64,000 nt of DNA from the NCBI RefSeq assembly GCF_000745855.1, contig NZ_KN050767.1, forward strand, positions 141,159 to 205,158, written 5' to 3'. Both the position numbers and the translations under genes were made by a program. Source of the DNA: Xenophilus azovorans DSM 13620. Its GTDB lineage: Bacteria > Pseudomonadota > Gammaproteobacteria > Burkholderiales > Burkholderiaceae_C. Position 1 is the first letter of the stretch, and every line of letters starts with the position of its first letter. Shown here in pieces: positions 1 to 7,459 of the stretch. Below the pieces are notes generated by a model, which had not been told where the DNA came from, searched no databases, and saw nothing but the letters and a program-made list of their open reading frames with translations.

Positions 1-369
1 GGCGCTCCACAGGCGCGCCACCGCCCCCTCACCGGGGCCTGGGCCTGCGCCCGGGTTGTTCAACCGCTCTCCCCGGATGCACCCGGACGGTTCCACGCGC
101 CGTGGCCGGGGGCCTGGGGCGAGGGCGATTTGTGGGGCGGCGAGGAGCGCAGGCCAGGGGCGGGCGTGCCTGCCGAAGGACAGGCACGCTTCAACTCTGA
201 CTCGCTGCACCTGTTTGAACGGAGCGCTCCGCAGGAGCGCGCAGTGAGTTGTGCAGCGCCGCCCCTGGCCGAGCACCGCAGCGCAGTCGGCGCAACGCGC
301 CGACCGCCCCACCATGAGCCCGCGCCCCAGGCCCGCGGCCACGGCGCGCGCCCACCAAAGTCAAAAGAA
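1..369. other. Left-edge stretch without a recognisable gene
   Basis: I see no gene that I can support here on either strand. The stretch lies downstream of the enamidase stop codon. It holds several inverted repeats (one at 164-189, a GGAGCGCTCC palindrome at 221-230 followed by a second GGAGCGC), as expected of an extragenic repeat region or transcript end. The long open frames crossing it are antisense shadows of the enamidase gene, made by high GC content. Confidence 0.5.
164..189. terminator. Inverted repeat, possible terminator of the enamidase transcript
   Basis: Perfect 9-bp arms GCGTGCCTG (164-172) and CAGGCACGC (181-189) flank an 8-nt loop. It lies about 180 bp past the enamidase stop codon. 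There is no clear T-run on either side, so intrinsic termination is only a possibility; it may simply be part of a dispersed repeat. Confidence 0.3.
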
Positions 370-1563
370 TCAGTGCCCGACGACGACCGGCACCTCAGCA
401 GCCGGCGGCGTATTGCGGCTGCGCCCGCAGCGCACGAGCCCGTCGATCATCACCATGCCCACACCCGGCAGGTCGCCCAGTTGCACGCTTTCCAGCAGCG
501 TGGCGCCCGAGGTGTGCTGCGCGCGGTCCATGAAGACGAAGTCCGCCGCGCGGCCCACCTCCACCAGCCCGCAGTTGAGGTTGCGCATGCGCGCGGTGTT
601 GCCGGTGGCGAAGCAGAACACCAGCTCGGCCGGGATGTCGGCCATCGACGAGATCAGCGCGACCATGCGCAGGATGCCCAGCGGCTGCACGCCCGAGCCG
701 GCCGGCCCGTCGGTGCCCAGGATCACGCGGTGCGGGCACTTCAGCTCGATGGCCGCGCGCGCCGCACCGATGGCCACCTTCTCGTTGCCGTTGTGCACGA
801 TCTCGATGCCGCGCGTGCTCTTCTCGCACAGTTCGCACACGTGCTTCATCGGCAGCGAGGTGTGGCCGCCGTTGATGTGGCCGATGATGTCGGCATCGGC
901 CTCCAGCACCGTGTCCTTGTCGATGTAGCCCGAACCGGGCACCGAGGGCCCGCCGGTGTGGATGGTGCTCTGAATGCCGTGCTTGCGCGCCCAGGCCACC
1001 ATCTCCTTGGCCTCGTAGCCGGCCTTGACCGAGCCCAGGCCGATCTCGCCGAGCAGCCCCACGCCGGCCTCGGCCAGCTCCTTGAAGTCGCTCTCGACCA
1101 TGCCCTTCTCGATGACGGGCGCGCCGGCCAGCACCTTCACGCCGCCGGGGCGGAAGGCGTCGAAGGCGCGCTGCGCGGTGATGGCCAGCGCCTTCAGGCC
1201 GACGATGTCCTTCGGGCGGCCCGGGTAGTGCACCTCGCCGGCCGAGATCATGGTGGTGACGCCGCCGTTCAGGCTCGACTCGATCCAGTTGAGCTGGCTC
1301 TGGCGCGGCGTCCAGTCGCCGGCCACCGGGTGCACGTGGCTGTCGATCAGGCCGGGGGCGACGCAGGTCTTCTTCGCGTCGATCACCGTCTTGGCGTTCG
1401 ACGTGTCGCAGTCCTTGGCCTTGCCGACCGCGGTGATCAGGCCGTCGTCGATGACGATGGTGTCGGCGTCGAGGATGGGCTGGTCGATGTCGCCCGAGAG
1501 CAGCAGCCCTATGTTCTGGATGACGACCTTGCCCGACTTGCCGGCGGCGGCTTCTGTTGCCAT
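370..1563 (-). CDS. ena: Enamidase (amidohydrolase) of nicotinate degradation
   Basis: Predicted to hydrolyse 1,4,5,6-tetrahydro-6-oxonicotinate to 2-formylglutarate and ammonia, the ring-opening step known from Eubacterium barkeri. At 397 residues it shows an amidohydrolase metal site: the IDSHVHP His-x-His pair near residue 75, later histidines in STIHTGG and GHINGG, and the aspartate in GTDGPAGSG. The ATG at 1563 has a GAGG-like ribosome site about 8 nt upstream. The end of the TetR gene overlaps its start by about 55 bp, so the two are surely co-transcribed. Identification rests on the amidohydrolase motifs plus the 6-hydroxynicotinate reductase gene across the divergent promoter. A related cyclic-amide hydrolase specificity cannot be excluded from sequence alone. 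Confidence 0.85.
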   Translation of the reverse strand: MATEAAAGKSGKVVIQNIGLLLSGDIDQPILDADTIVIDDGLITAVGKAKDCDTSNAKTVIDAKKTCVAPGLIDSHVHPVAGDWTPRQSQLNWIESSLNGGVTTMISAGEVHYPGRPKDIVGLKALAITAQRAFDAFRPGGVKVLAGAPVIEKGMVESDFKELAEAGVGLLGEIGLGSVKAGYEAKEMVAWARKHGIQSTIHTGGPSVPGSGYIDKDTVLEADADIIGHINGGHTSLPMKHVCELCEKSTRGIEIVHNGNEKVAIGAARAAIELKCPHRVILGTDGPAGSGVQPLGILRMVALISSMADIPAELVFCFATGNTARMRNLNCGLVEVGRAADFVFMDRAQHTSGATLLESVQLGDLPGVGMVMIDGLVRCGRSRNTPPAAEVPVVVGH

Positions 1564-2264
1564 TTCGATACCTCGTGGGGTGTGGTGGTTTCGTTGTTCT
1601 CGTCGCTGCGCACCGTGCGCAGCACCGTCTCGATGACGAAGTCCTCCCAGTGCCGGGCCGCTTCGGGCGACTCCAGCGGCTCGCCCAGGAAGCTGGTGAG
1701 CGTGTAGCGGTTGGACATGTAGAAGTAGCCCGTGGCCGCGATCAGCAGGTAGATGTCGCGCGCGGCCAGGTCGGCGCGGAACAGGCCCTGCGCGGCGCCG
1801 CTGGCGAGGATCTGCTCGATGATCGCCACCGCCCGCGAGGAATACTCGCGCGCCCGCAGCGACTTGGCGATGTGGCGCCCCTTGTGCAGGTTCTCGGTGT
1901 TCAGCAGCGTGATGAAGTGCGGGTTGGCGCGGTAGTAGCCCAGCACGAAGCGGATCACCTCGGTCAGCGCCTCCACCGGGCGCGCCATGTCCAGGTCGAT
2001 GGCGGCCTCGGCCTCGTCCATGCGCTGGTAGATGTCTTCCAGCACGGCGACGAACAGCCCCTCCTTGCTGCCGAAGTAGTAGTAGATCATCCGGTCGTAC
2101 GAGCGGGCGGCGCGGCTGATCTTCTCCACGCTGCCGCCCTCGTAGCCGTACTTCGCGAACACCTTGGTGGCCGCGCGCAGGATGGCCTCGCGCGACGCCT
2201 GCGCCTGCGCCTCGCGCACGCCCGTCTTGCGCTGCGGCTTGGCGACGGACTTGCGGGCGGCCAT
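1509..2264 (-). CDS. TetR/AcrR-family regulator, probably of the nicotinate genes
   Basis: A 251-residue regulator counted from the ATG at 2264; upstream in-frame codons lie in a repeat and do not look like protein. A basic N-terminal tail is followed by a TetR helix-turn-helix (GGSVEKISRAARS, then the RMIYYYFGSKEGLF recognition region near residues 45-65) and a helical ligand domain with a TetR_C-type ending. It sits between ferredoxin reductase and enamidase on the same strand, and its 3' end overlaps the enamidase start. The inverted repeat at 3386-3409 in the divergent promoter is a candidate operator. The effector is not visible; a pathway intermediate such as 6-hydroxynicotinate is an inference. 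Confidence 0.85.
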   Translation of the reverse strand: MAARKSVAKPQRKTGVREAQAQASREAILRAATKVFAKYGYEGGSVEKISRAARSYDRMIYYYFGSKEGLFVAVLEDIYQRMDEAEAAIDLDMARPVEALTEVIRFVLGYYRANPHFITLLNTENLHKGRHIAKSLRAREYSSRAVAIIEQILASGAAQGLFRADLAARDIYLLIAATGYFYMSNRYTLTSFLGEPLESPEAARHWEDFVIETVLRTVRSDENNETTTPHEVSKWQQKPPPASRARSSSRT

Positions 2265-2325
2265 GGCAGCCTCAGCGAATCCGGGCGGTGCACACCGCCG
2301 GCAGCGCCCGCCCTCCAATGGCACT

Positions 2326-2432
2326 GGAGGCCGCGGAGCAGGCCATGCCAGCGACACCCACGGAACCGGCTTCGCCGGGCCGTCGGGTGTGCCCCCCCGG
2401 GGGGGAGCCGCGCAGCGGCTTGGGGGGGGTCA
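2326..2432 (-). repeat. Stop-codon-anchored structured element, copy F
   Basis: Read on the minus strand it starts with the TGA of the ferredoxin reductase gene (2432-2430). It then has a C-rich run, a first hairpin AGCCGC/GCGGCT, a C7/G7 stem, and a third hairpin with outer arms ACACCC/GGGTGT and inner arms CCGGC/GCCGG, and ends with GGCCTGCTCCGCGGCC. It fills most of the gap to the TetR gene. The first hairpin differs entirely in sequence from the other copies yet still pairs. Confidence 0.8.
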
Positions 2433-3203
2433 TTTTTCAGCGAAAGCGCGCTCGACGACGTAGTCGCCCGGCGTGCTGGTGTTGCCTTCCTTGAAGCCGC
2501 GCCCTTCGAGGATCTCCTTCATGTCCACCAGCAGGCCGGGGCTGCCGCAGATCATGACGCGGTCCTCGGCCGCGTTCAGCGGCGGCAGGCCCAGGTCGTC
2601 GGTGAGCTTGTCGGTGGTGATCAGGTCGGTGATGCGGCCCTGGTTGCGGAACTCCTCGCGCGTGACGGTCGGGTAGTACAGCAACTGGTTCTGGATCATC
2701 TCGCCCAGGATCTCGTGCTTGGGCAGGTGGTCGGTCACCAGGTCGTGGTAGGCCAGCTCGTCCACCTGGCGCACGCCGTGCACCAGGATGACCTTCTCGA
2801 ACTTCTCGTAGGTCTCCGGGTCGCGGATGATGCTCATGAAGGGCGCCAGCCCCGTGCCCGTGCCGAACAGGTACAGGCGCTTGCCCGGCAGCGTGTAGTC
2901 GATCAGCAGCGTGCCGGTGGGCTTGCGGCCCACGATGATGGTGTCGCCCACCTGGATGTGCTGCAGCTTCGAGGTCAGGGGGCCCTCTTCCACCTTGATG
3001 CTCAGGAACTCCAGGTGCTCCTCGTAGTTGGGGCTGACGATGCTGTAGGCGCGCAGCAGCGGCTTGTTGTTGACCTTCAGCCCGATCATGGTGAAGTGGC
3101 CGTTGGAAAAGCGCAGCGCCTGGTCGCGCGTGGTGGTGAAGGTGAACAGGCGGTCGGTCCAGTGGTGGACGGTCAGGACGCGTTCTTCGCTGAAGGCACT
3201 CAT
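2430..3203 (-). CDS. fpr: Ferredoxin/flavodoxin-NADP+ reductase
   Basis: A 257-residue FAD enzyme that moves electrons between NADPH and ferredoxin or flavodoxin. The FAD-binding motif RAYSIVSP is near residue 52 and the nucleotide-binding motif GTGTGLAPF near residue 110; the C-terminus ends ERAFAEK, as in plant-type/bacterial Fpr proteins. The ATG at 3203 is preferred because upstream codons are low-complexity and Fpr proteins start with a similar SAFSEERVL segment. It is the first gene of the minus-strand unit facing 6-hydroxynicotinate reductase, whose characterised relative is ferredoxin-dependent, so it may feed that enzyme. No ferredoxin gene is seen in the cluster. A housekeeping role is the alternative. 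Confidence 0.9.
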   Translation of the reverse strand: MSAFSEERVLTVHHWTDRLFTFTTTRDQALRFSNGHFTMIGLKVNNKPLLRAYSIVSPNYEEHLEFLSIKVEEGPLTSKLQHIQVGDTIIVGRKPTGTLLIDYTLPGKRLYLFGTGTGLAPFMSIIRDPETYEKFEKVILVHGVRQVDELAYHDLVTDHLPKHEILGEMIQNQLLYYPTVTREEFRNQGRITDLITTDKLTDDLGLPPLNAAEDRVMICGSPGLLVDMKEILEGRGFKEGNTSTPGDYVVERAFAEK

Positions 3204-3352
3204 AAGCAAATTACCGGAAGTTGTGAATGGGGGAAAGGCGGAAAGGGGACCGGGCGCCGTGGGGAATGCTTGCGCTGAGCTGGCGGCCACAACAGGACCC
3301 ATTTTCGTTCGTGCCGCACCAACGCGGCGCACGCCGCCTCAGGAAAACACCC

Positions 3353-3362
3353 ATACGCGTAT
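3353..3362. promoter_or_regulatory. Palindrome ATACGCGTAT in the divergent promoter
   Basis: A perfect 10-bp palindrome in an otherwise GC-rich, non-symmetric region, 24 bp from the longer inverted repeat. It could be a second regulator site or part of a promoter; a chance occurrence is possible. Confidence 0.3.
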
Positions 3363-3385
3363 TGCCATGCTTCGGTAGATTCCGG

Positions 3386-3409
3386 TTCATGTAGTGTTTG
3401 CCACATGAA
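3386..3409. promoter_or_regulatory. Candidate operator TTCATGT-N10-ACATGAA
   Basis: Perfect 7-bp inverted arms with a 10-bp spacer lie in the middle of the fpr/hnr divergent region, about 105 bp before the reductase start. The dyad length (24 bp) and position suit a TetR-family dimer or pair of dimers. The assignment to the neighbouring TetR protein is inferred from position only. Confidence 0.5.
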
Positions 3410-3514
3410 TATGGAGCGAATGCTACACAGGACGCACGCGGCGGACAAGCGCCAATCCGGCACGCTTGTTGCAGTACTTACCCTGTGCGCGTGCTGAAGG
3501 AACGGAGCCTCACG

Positions 3515-5140
3515 ATGACCGAACACACCAAGACCGACGGCCTGCCAGGCATGGACCTGCCGGTGCTGCCGGAGGCCTCGCCCCTCGGGATGGGCAAGGC
3601 ACCCGTGCGCAACGAGCGCATGAGCAGCGCCAAGGTCGAATGCAACGCCTGCCCGGTGCTGTGCCAGATTTCCGAAGGCCGCAGCGGCGCCTGCGACCGC
3701 TACGCCAACCGCGCCGGCGTGCTGGTGCGCGTCGACCCGGTGGTGCTGCTGCGCCGCGAGCTGCAAAGCGAGTCGCCCGCCCTGGTGCCCTTCGCGCGCG
3801 AAGGCGCCGAAGCACCCGCCGAGAGCGCGCCGCCGGCCAGGGACTGGGACGGCGACCTGCTGCTGGCCGACCAGGTCTTCGTCACCGGCATCGGCGCCTC
3901 CACCACCTACCCTGACTACAAGCCCGCGCCCTTCATCGTCGCCTCCAAGGCGCAGGGGGTGGACATGGTCACCGTGGTCACCGAGGGCATCTTCAGCTAC
4001 TGCAGCGTCAAGGTGAAGATCGACACCGACCGCTTCCTGGGCAGCGAGCAGGCCAACGTGCGCTACAAGGGCGAGGTGGTGGGCCACGTCACCACGGCCG
4101 AGTACGGCTCGCAGATGCTCTCGCTCGGCGGCGTGCACCACCTCACCGGCGGCAGCAAGAAGGAAGGCCGCATGACGCTGGAGCTGATGCAGAACCTGTG
4201 CAACAAGCAGGCGGCCGAATGCACCATCGACGGCGGCTCCAGCCTGGTGATCCAGGCGGGCAAGGCGCCCATCGTCAACGGCGTGGAGGAGCAGCGCATG
4301 CGCGTGGGCTGCGGCTCGGCCACCGTGGGCATCTTCGCGCGGCAGCTGCTGGGCCTGGCCGACGAGGTGGTGGTGGTGGACGACCACATCACCGGCGTGC
4401 TGACCGAGCACCAGGCCGGGCGCTGCCTGGCGATGCCGCCTTCGGGCATCCAGATGCGCGGGCGCAAGTCCACGCCGGGGCGCTATTTCCAGGTGGCCAA
4501 CCCGGGCAGCGGCTGGGGCGGCACCGACATCGCCGATCCGCTGGCGATCATCGAGGGCTGGGAGCCCGGCGTCGCCAAGCCCGGCCTGCGCCTGCTGATG
4601 ACCTCCACCACCGGCGAGCAGGCGCAGTGGTTCGTGCTGGACGACAACCTGCAGCCGGTGGAGCAGCCGATCCCGCCCGAGGTGCAGAAGGTGGTGGACC
4701 GCATCGGCGAGAACTGCGAGCCCTCGCTGTGCACGGTGCTGTTCCTCGGCGGCGCCGGCGGCTCGCTGCGCGCCGGCGTGACCGAGAACCCCGTGCTGCT
4801 CACGCGCGCCATCAAGCAGGCGCTGGTCAACGTCACCTGCGGCGGCGCGCCGGCCTACGTGTGGCCGGGCGGCGGCATCACGGTGATGGTGGACGTGACG
4901 CGCATGCCCGACAACAGCTTCGGCACGGTGCCCACGCCGGCCATCATCGCGCCCATCGAGTTCAGCATGCGGCTGGCCGACTACGCCGCGCTGGGCGGCC
5001 ACATGGAGCACGTGATGACGCTGGAGCAGGCGCTCTCGCGCGGCGCCTGGCAGGACGACGGCGCGCCCACGGCGCGCGAGTGGCGCCGGCCCGAGGCCGT
5101 CAACGCCTGGCCGCTCGGCCAGCCCCCCCTCCTGGGCTGA
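3515..5140 (+). CDS. hnr: 6-hydroxynicotinate reductase
   Basis: A 541-residue iron-sulfur flavoprotein predicted to reduce 6-hydroxynicotinate to 1,4,5,6-tetrahydro-6-oxonicotinate. The N-terminal cluster site CNACPVLC followed by a fourth Cys in GRSGAC (near residues 42-60) fits a 4Fe-4S cluster, and further cysteines occur throughout (FSYC, NLCNKQAAEC, VGCGSA, NCEPSLC, VTCGG). The E. barkeri enzyme is described as having a covalent flavin plus several Fe-S clusters. The stretch VTGIGASTTYP near residue 130 loosely resembles an ApbE flavinylation site. ATG 3515 follows a GGAACGGAG ribosome site; longer frames extend into the promoter. It is the first gene of the plus-strand catabolic unit and ends 11 bp before the UPF0280 gene. 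Confidence 0.9.
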   Translation: MTEHTKTDGLPGMDLPVLPEASPLGMGKAPVRNERMSSAKVECNACPVLCQISEGRSGACDRYANRAGVLVRVDPVVLLRRELQSESPALVPFAREGAEAPAESAPPARDWDGDLLLADQVFVTGIGASTTYPDYKPAPFIVASKAQGVDMVTVVTEGIFSYCSVKVKIDTDRFLGSEQANVRYKGEVVGHVTTAEYGSQMLSLGGVHHLTGGSKKEGRMTLELMQNLCNKQAAECTIDGGSSLVIQAGKAPIVNGVEEQRMRVGCGSATVGIFARQLLGLADEVVVVDDHITGVLTEHQAGRCLAMPPSGIQMRGRKSTPGRYFQVANPGSGWGGTDIADPLAIIEGWEPGVAKPGLRLLMTSTTGEQAQWFVLDDNLQPVEQPIPPEVQKVVDRIGENCEPSLCTVLFLGGAGGSLRAGVTENPVLLTRAIKQALVNVTCGGAPAYVWPGGGITVMVDVTRMPDNSFGTVPTPAIIAPIEFSMRLADYAALGGHMEHVMTLEQALSRGAWQDDGAPTAREWRRPEAVNAWPLGQPPLLG

Positions 5141-5151
5141 GAACCGCCGGC

Positions 5152-6033
5152 ATGCACGCCACCCGCAACCCGCTCGACGGCGGCCGCTGGCACTTCCAGC
5201 ACGGCCCGATCGACCTGGTGATCCAGGCCGAGGGCGAGGCCGCCGCCGTGGCCGCCGCGCACGAGGCGGCCTGGGCGCGCTTCCGCGGCGTGCTGCAGGA
5301 GCTGGTGGACGAGCTGCCCGCGCTGCGCCAGCCCGTGGCGGCCGGTGCGCCGCTGCACGGGCCCGTGGCGCGGCGCATGTGGGATGCGTGCGCCGCCTAC
5401 CGGCCGATGTTCATCACGCCGATGGCGGCGGTGGCCGGCGCGGTGGCCGAGGAGATCGCCGCCTTCTACCGCCGCACCGGCATCGCGCGCGCCTGGGTCA
5501 ACAACGGCGGCGACATCGCGCTGCACCTGGCGCCCGGGCAGTCGGTGCAGGTGGGCCTGTTCGCCGACCTGTCGCGCTTCGACCTGGCCGGCACCGGGCC
5601 GCTGCGCACCGACGGCCGCTTCACGCTGCACGCCGGCGATCCGGTGCGCGGCGTGGCCACCAGCGGCTGGCGCGGACGCAGCTTCTCGCTGGGCATCGCC
5701 GACAGCGTGACAGTGCTGGCCGCCGGCGCGGCCGAGGCCGACGCGGCCGCCACCGTCGTCGGCAACGCGGTCGACGTGGCCGACCCGGCGATCCGCCGCC
5801 TGCCCGCCAGCCAGTGCAAGGACGACAGCGATCTCGGCGACATCCCGGTCACCGTGGACGTGCCGCCGCTGGCCCCGCCGCAGGTGGCGCACGCCCTCGA
5901 TGCGGGCCTGGCGCGCGCGCAGGAAATGCAGCGTGCAGGCCGTATCCATGCGGCGATACTCGTCTGCCAGCAGCAGTGCCGCGTGCTGCAGCCCGCCGTG
6001 GCACGGCTCGCCGCAGGCTCCGTTTTTGCTTAA
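5152..6033 (+). CDS. UPF0280-family protein with ApbE-like fold
   Basis: A 293-residue protein with UPF0280-family hallmarks: FITPMAAVAGAVAEEI, the WVNNGGDIALHL core near residue 120, and a later GVATSGWRGRS segment. As I recall, the family shares its fold with the FAD:protein FMN transferase ApbE. It sits 11 bp after 6-hydroxynicotinate reductase, an enzyme type reported to carry a covalent flavin, so a role as its dedicated flavin transferase is an attractive inference. No activity has been assigned to the family that I know of. The last 40 or so residues are low-complexity (Cys/Gln/Ala) and may be poorly conserved. A 13-bp gap leads to the next gene. Confidence 0.8.
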   Translation: MHATRNPLDGGRWHFQHGPIDLVIQAEGEAAAVAAAHEAAWARFRGVLQELVDELPALRQPVAAGAPLHGPVARRMWDACAAYRPMFITPMAAVAGAVAEEIAAFYRRTGIARAWVNNGGDIALHLAPGQSVQVGLFADLSRFDLAGTGPLRTDGRFTLHAGDPVRGVATSGWRGRSFSLGIADSVTVLAAGAAEADAAATVVGNAVDVADPAIRRLPASQCKDDSDLGDIPVTVDVPPLAPPQVAHALDAGLARAQEMQRAGRIHAAILVCQQQCRVLQPAVARLAAGSVFA

Positions 6034-6046
6034 CGAACGCAAGACC

Positions 6047-6691
6047 ATGATCGACATCCGACGCGTCTTCACCCAGGTCGAGCACATCCACCACGAATTC
6101 GGGCCGCGCGCGGCCGAGCCGCTGGTGCGAGGCGCCATCGCCGCGGTGCTCACCAACCCCTTCGCGGGCCGCTACGAGCCCGACATCCTGCCCATGATGG
6201 AACTGCTCGACCCGGTCGGCGTGGACATGGCGCACCGCCTGCACGCCGCCATGGACGTGCCGCTGGAGAAGATCGCCACCTATGGCAAGGGCGCCATCGT
6301 GGGCGCCGCCGGCGAGCTTGAGCACGGCGCGCTGTGGCACGTGCCCGGCGGCTACGCCATGCGCGAGCTGCTCGGCTGGAAGGGCGACCGCGCCGCCTAC
6401 AAGGCCGGTACCGTGGACGAGAAGAAGACCGGCCAGCCCGGCAACGCGCTGTCCATCGTGCCCTCGACCAAGAAGGTGGGCCCGCCCGGCGCCACGCTGG
6501 ACGTACCGCTGACCAACATCAACGCCAGCTACGTGCGCGGCCAGTTCGACGCCATCGAGGTGCGCGTGCCCGGCGCACCGGCGGCCGACGAGATCGTCTT
6601 CATCCTCGCCATGACGACCGGCTACCGCGTGCACGACCGCGTGGGCGGCCTGCGCGCCGAGAACATCGCCAAGTGGGACGGGCTGAGATAG
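6047..6691 (+). CDS. AA_synth (DUF1185) family protein, first of a tandem pair
   Basis: A 214-residue protein of the PF06684 amino-acid-synthesis family. The conserved core ATYGKGAIVGAAGELEH lies near residues 78-95, followed by the family segment PSTKKVGPPGATLDVPL and the terminal GGLR-x-ENIAKWDGLR. The structural family has been likened to a chorismate-mutase-type fold, but no reaction is established. ATG 6047 lies 13 bp after UPF0280, and the following paralogue starts 21 bp downstream, so the pair is co-expressed with 6-hydroxynicotinate reductase. A role in nicotinate ring chemistry or in later steps is inferred from context only. Confidence 0.8.
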   Translation: MIDIRRVFTQVEHIHHEFGPRAAEPLVRGAIAAVLTNPFAGRYEPDILPMMELLDPVGVDMAHRLHAAMDVPLEKIATYGKGAIVGAAGELEHGALWHVPGGYAMRELLGWKGDRAAYKAGTVDEKKTGQPGNALSIVPSTKKVGPPGATLDVPLTNINASYVRGQFDAIEVRVPGAPAADEIVFILAMTTGYRVHDRVGGLRAENIAKWDGLR

Positions 6692-6712
6692 CCAACGAAC
6701 AAGGAGCAAGCC

Positions 6713-7297
6713 ATGCCAGCAGACATCCGCAAGATCGTGATCCAGGTCGACGAGACCCGCAAGGAACAGGGCCAGACCGTCGAGCCGCCCACGCGCCGCG
6801 CGGTGGCCATCGCCGTGATCGCCAACCCCTACGCCGGCCGCTACAGCGAGAACCTGGACGAGCTGATCGCCATCGGCGAGGAACTGGGCGCGCTGCTCGG
6901 CGGCAAGGCCGTCAAGGCGCTGGGCATCGAGCCCGGCCAGGCGCACAGCTACGGCAAGGCCGCCATCGTGGGCGAGGGCGGCGAGCTGGAGCATGCCGCC
7001 GCCATCCTGCATCCCAAGCTCGGCGCACCGCTGCGCCAGGCCGTGGAGAAAGGCGCCGCGCTGGTGCCCTCGGCCAAGAAGCGCGGCACGCTGGGCACTG
7101 CCATCGACGTGCCCCTGGGCCACAAGGACGCCGCCTTCGTGCGCAGCCACTTCGACGCGGTGGAGGCGCGCGTGAGCGACGCGCCGCGCGCCGGCGAGAT
7201 CGTGGTGGCCGTGGCCGTGACCGACAGCGGCCGCCCGCTGCCGCGCATCGGCGGCCTGAAAGTTTCCGAGATCGAGGGCAAGGACGGCCTGAGATGA
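6713..7297 (+). CDS. AA_synth (DUF1185) family protein, second of a tandem pair
   Basis: A 194-residue paralogue of the preceding gene, sharing SYGKAAIVGEGGELEH, the PSAKKRGTLGTAIDVPL segment and the ending GGLKVSEIEGKDGLR. It lacks the roughly 20-residue insertion (around GWKGDRAAYKAG) of the first copy. An AAGGAGC ribosome site precedes the ATG. Two diverged copies in one operon suggest a hetero-oligomer or two successive reactions; neither can be told from sequence. Its TGA stop codon is also the first base triplet of a structured repeat element. Confidence 0.8.
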   Translation: MPADIRKIVIQVDETRKEQGQTVEPPTRRAVAIAVIANPYAGRYSENLDELIAIGEELGALLGGKAVKALGIEPGQAHSYGKAAIVGEGGELEHAAAILHPKLGAPLRQAVEKGAALVPSAKKRGTLGTAIDVPLGHKDAAFVRSHFDAVEARVSDAPRAGEIVVAVAVTDSGRPLPRIGGLKVSEIEGKDGLR

Positions 7298-7416
7298 ACC
7301 ACCCCCAGTCTTCGCGGACTTCGTTCCGCTTCGCCAACCCCCTCAAGGGGGCACATCCTGCGGCCTGGCCAAGCCAGTTCCGCGGATGTTCCCGCATGGC
7401 CTGCTCCGCGGCCTTC
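7295..7416 (+). repeat. Stop-codon-anchored structured element, copy A
   Basis: Starts with the TGA of the second AA_synth gene. In order: ACCACCCCC, a hairpin GCGGA/TCCGC, a stem CCCCCT/AGGGGG, a hairpin with outer arms ACATCC/GGATGT and inner arms CTGGC/GCCAG, then CATGGCCTGCTCCGCGGCC. The outer and inner arms differ from copies B and C at paired positions. Confidence 0.85.
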
Positions 7417-7459
7417 TGATCAAGTTGCGTCTTTTCCATTCCAACCGAGGAGTCATCCG

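Larger units (their letters stand above)
3204..3514. promoter_or_regulatory. Divergent control region between fpr and 6-hydroxynicotinate reductase
   Basis: This 311-bp gap separates the two divergently transcribed catabolic units, so it must hold both promoters. It contains a perfect inverted repeat at 3386-3409 and a 10-bp palindrome ATACGCGTAT at 3353-3362. I see no convincing -35/-10 pair by eye. Confidence 0.7.

Noticed and set aside
130..1707. A plus-strand frame covering the left edge and the enamidase gene
   Set aside because: Antisense to a gene with intact amidohydrolase motifs; its translation is Ala/Arg/His-rich and unlike any protein I know.
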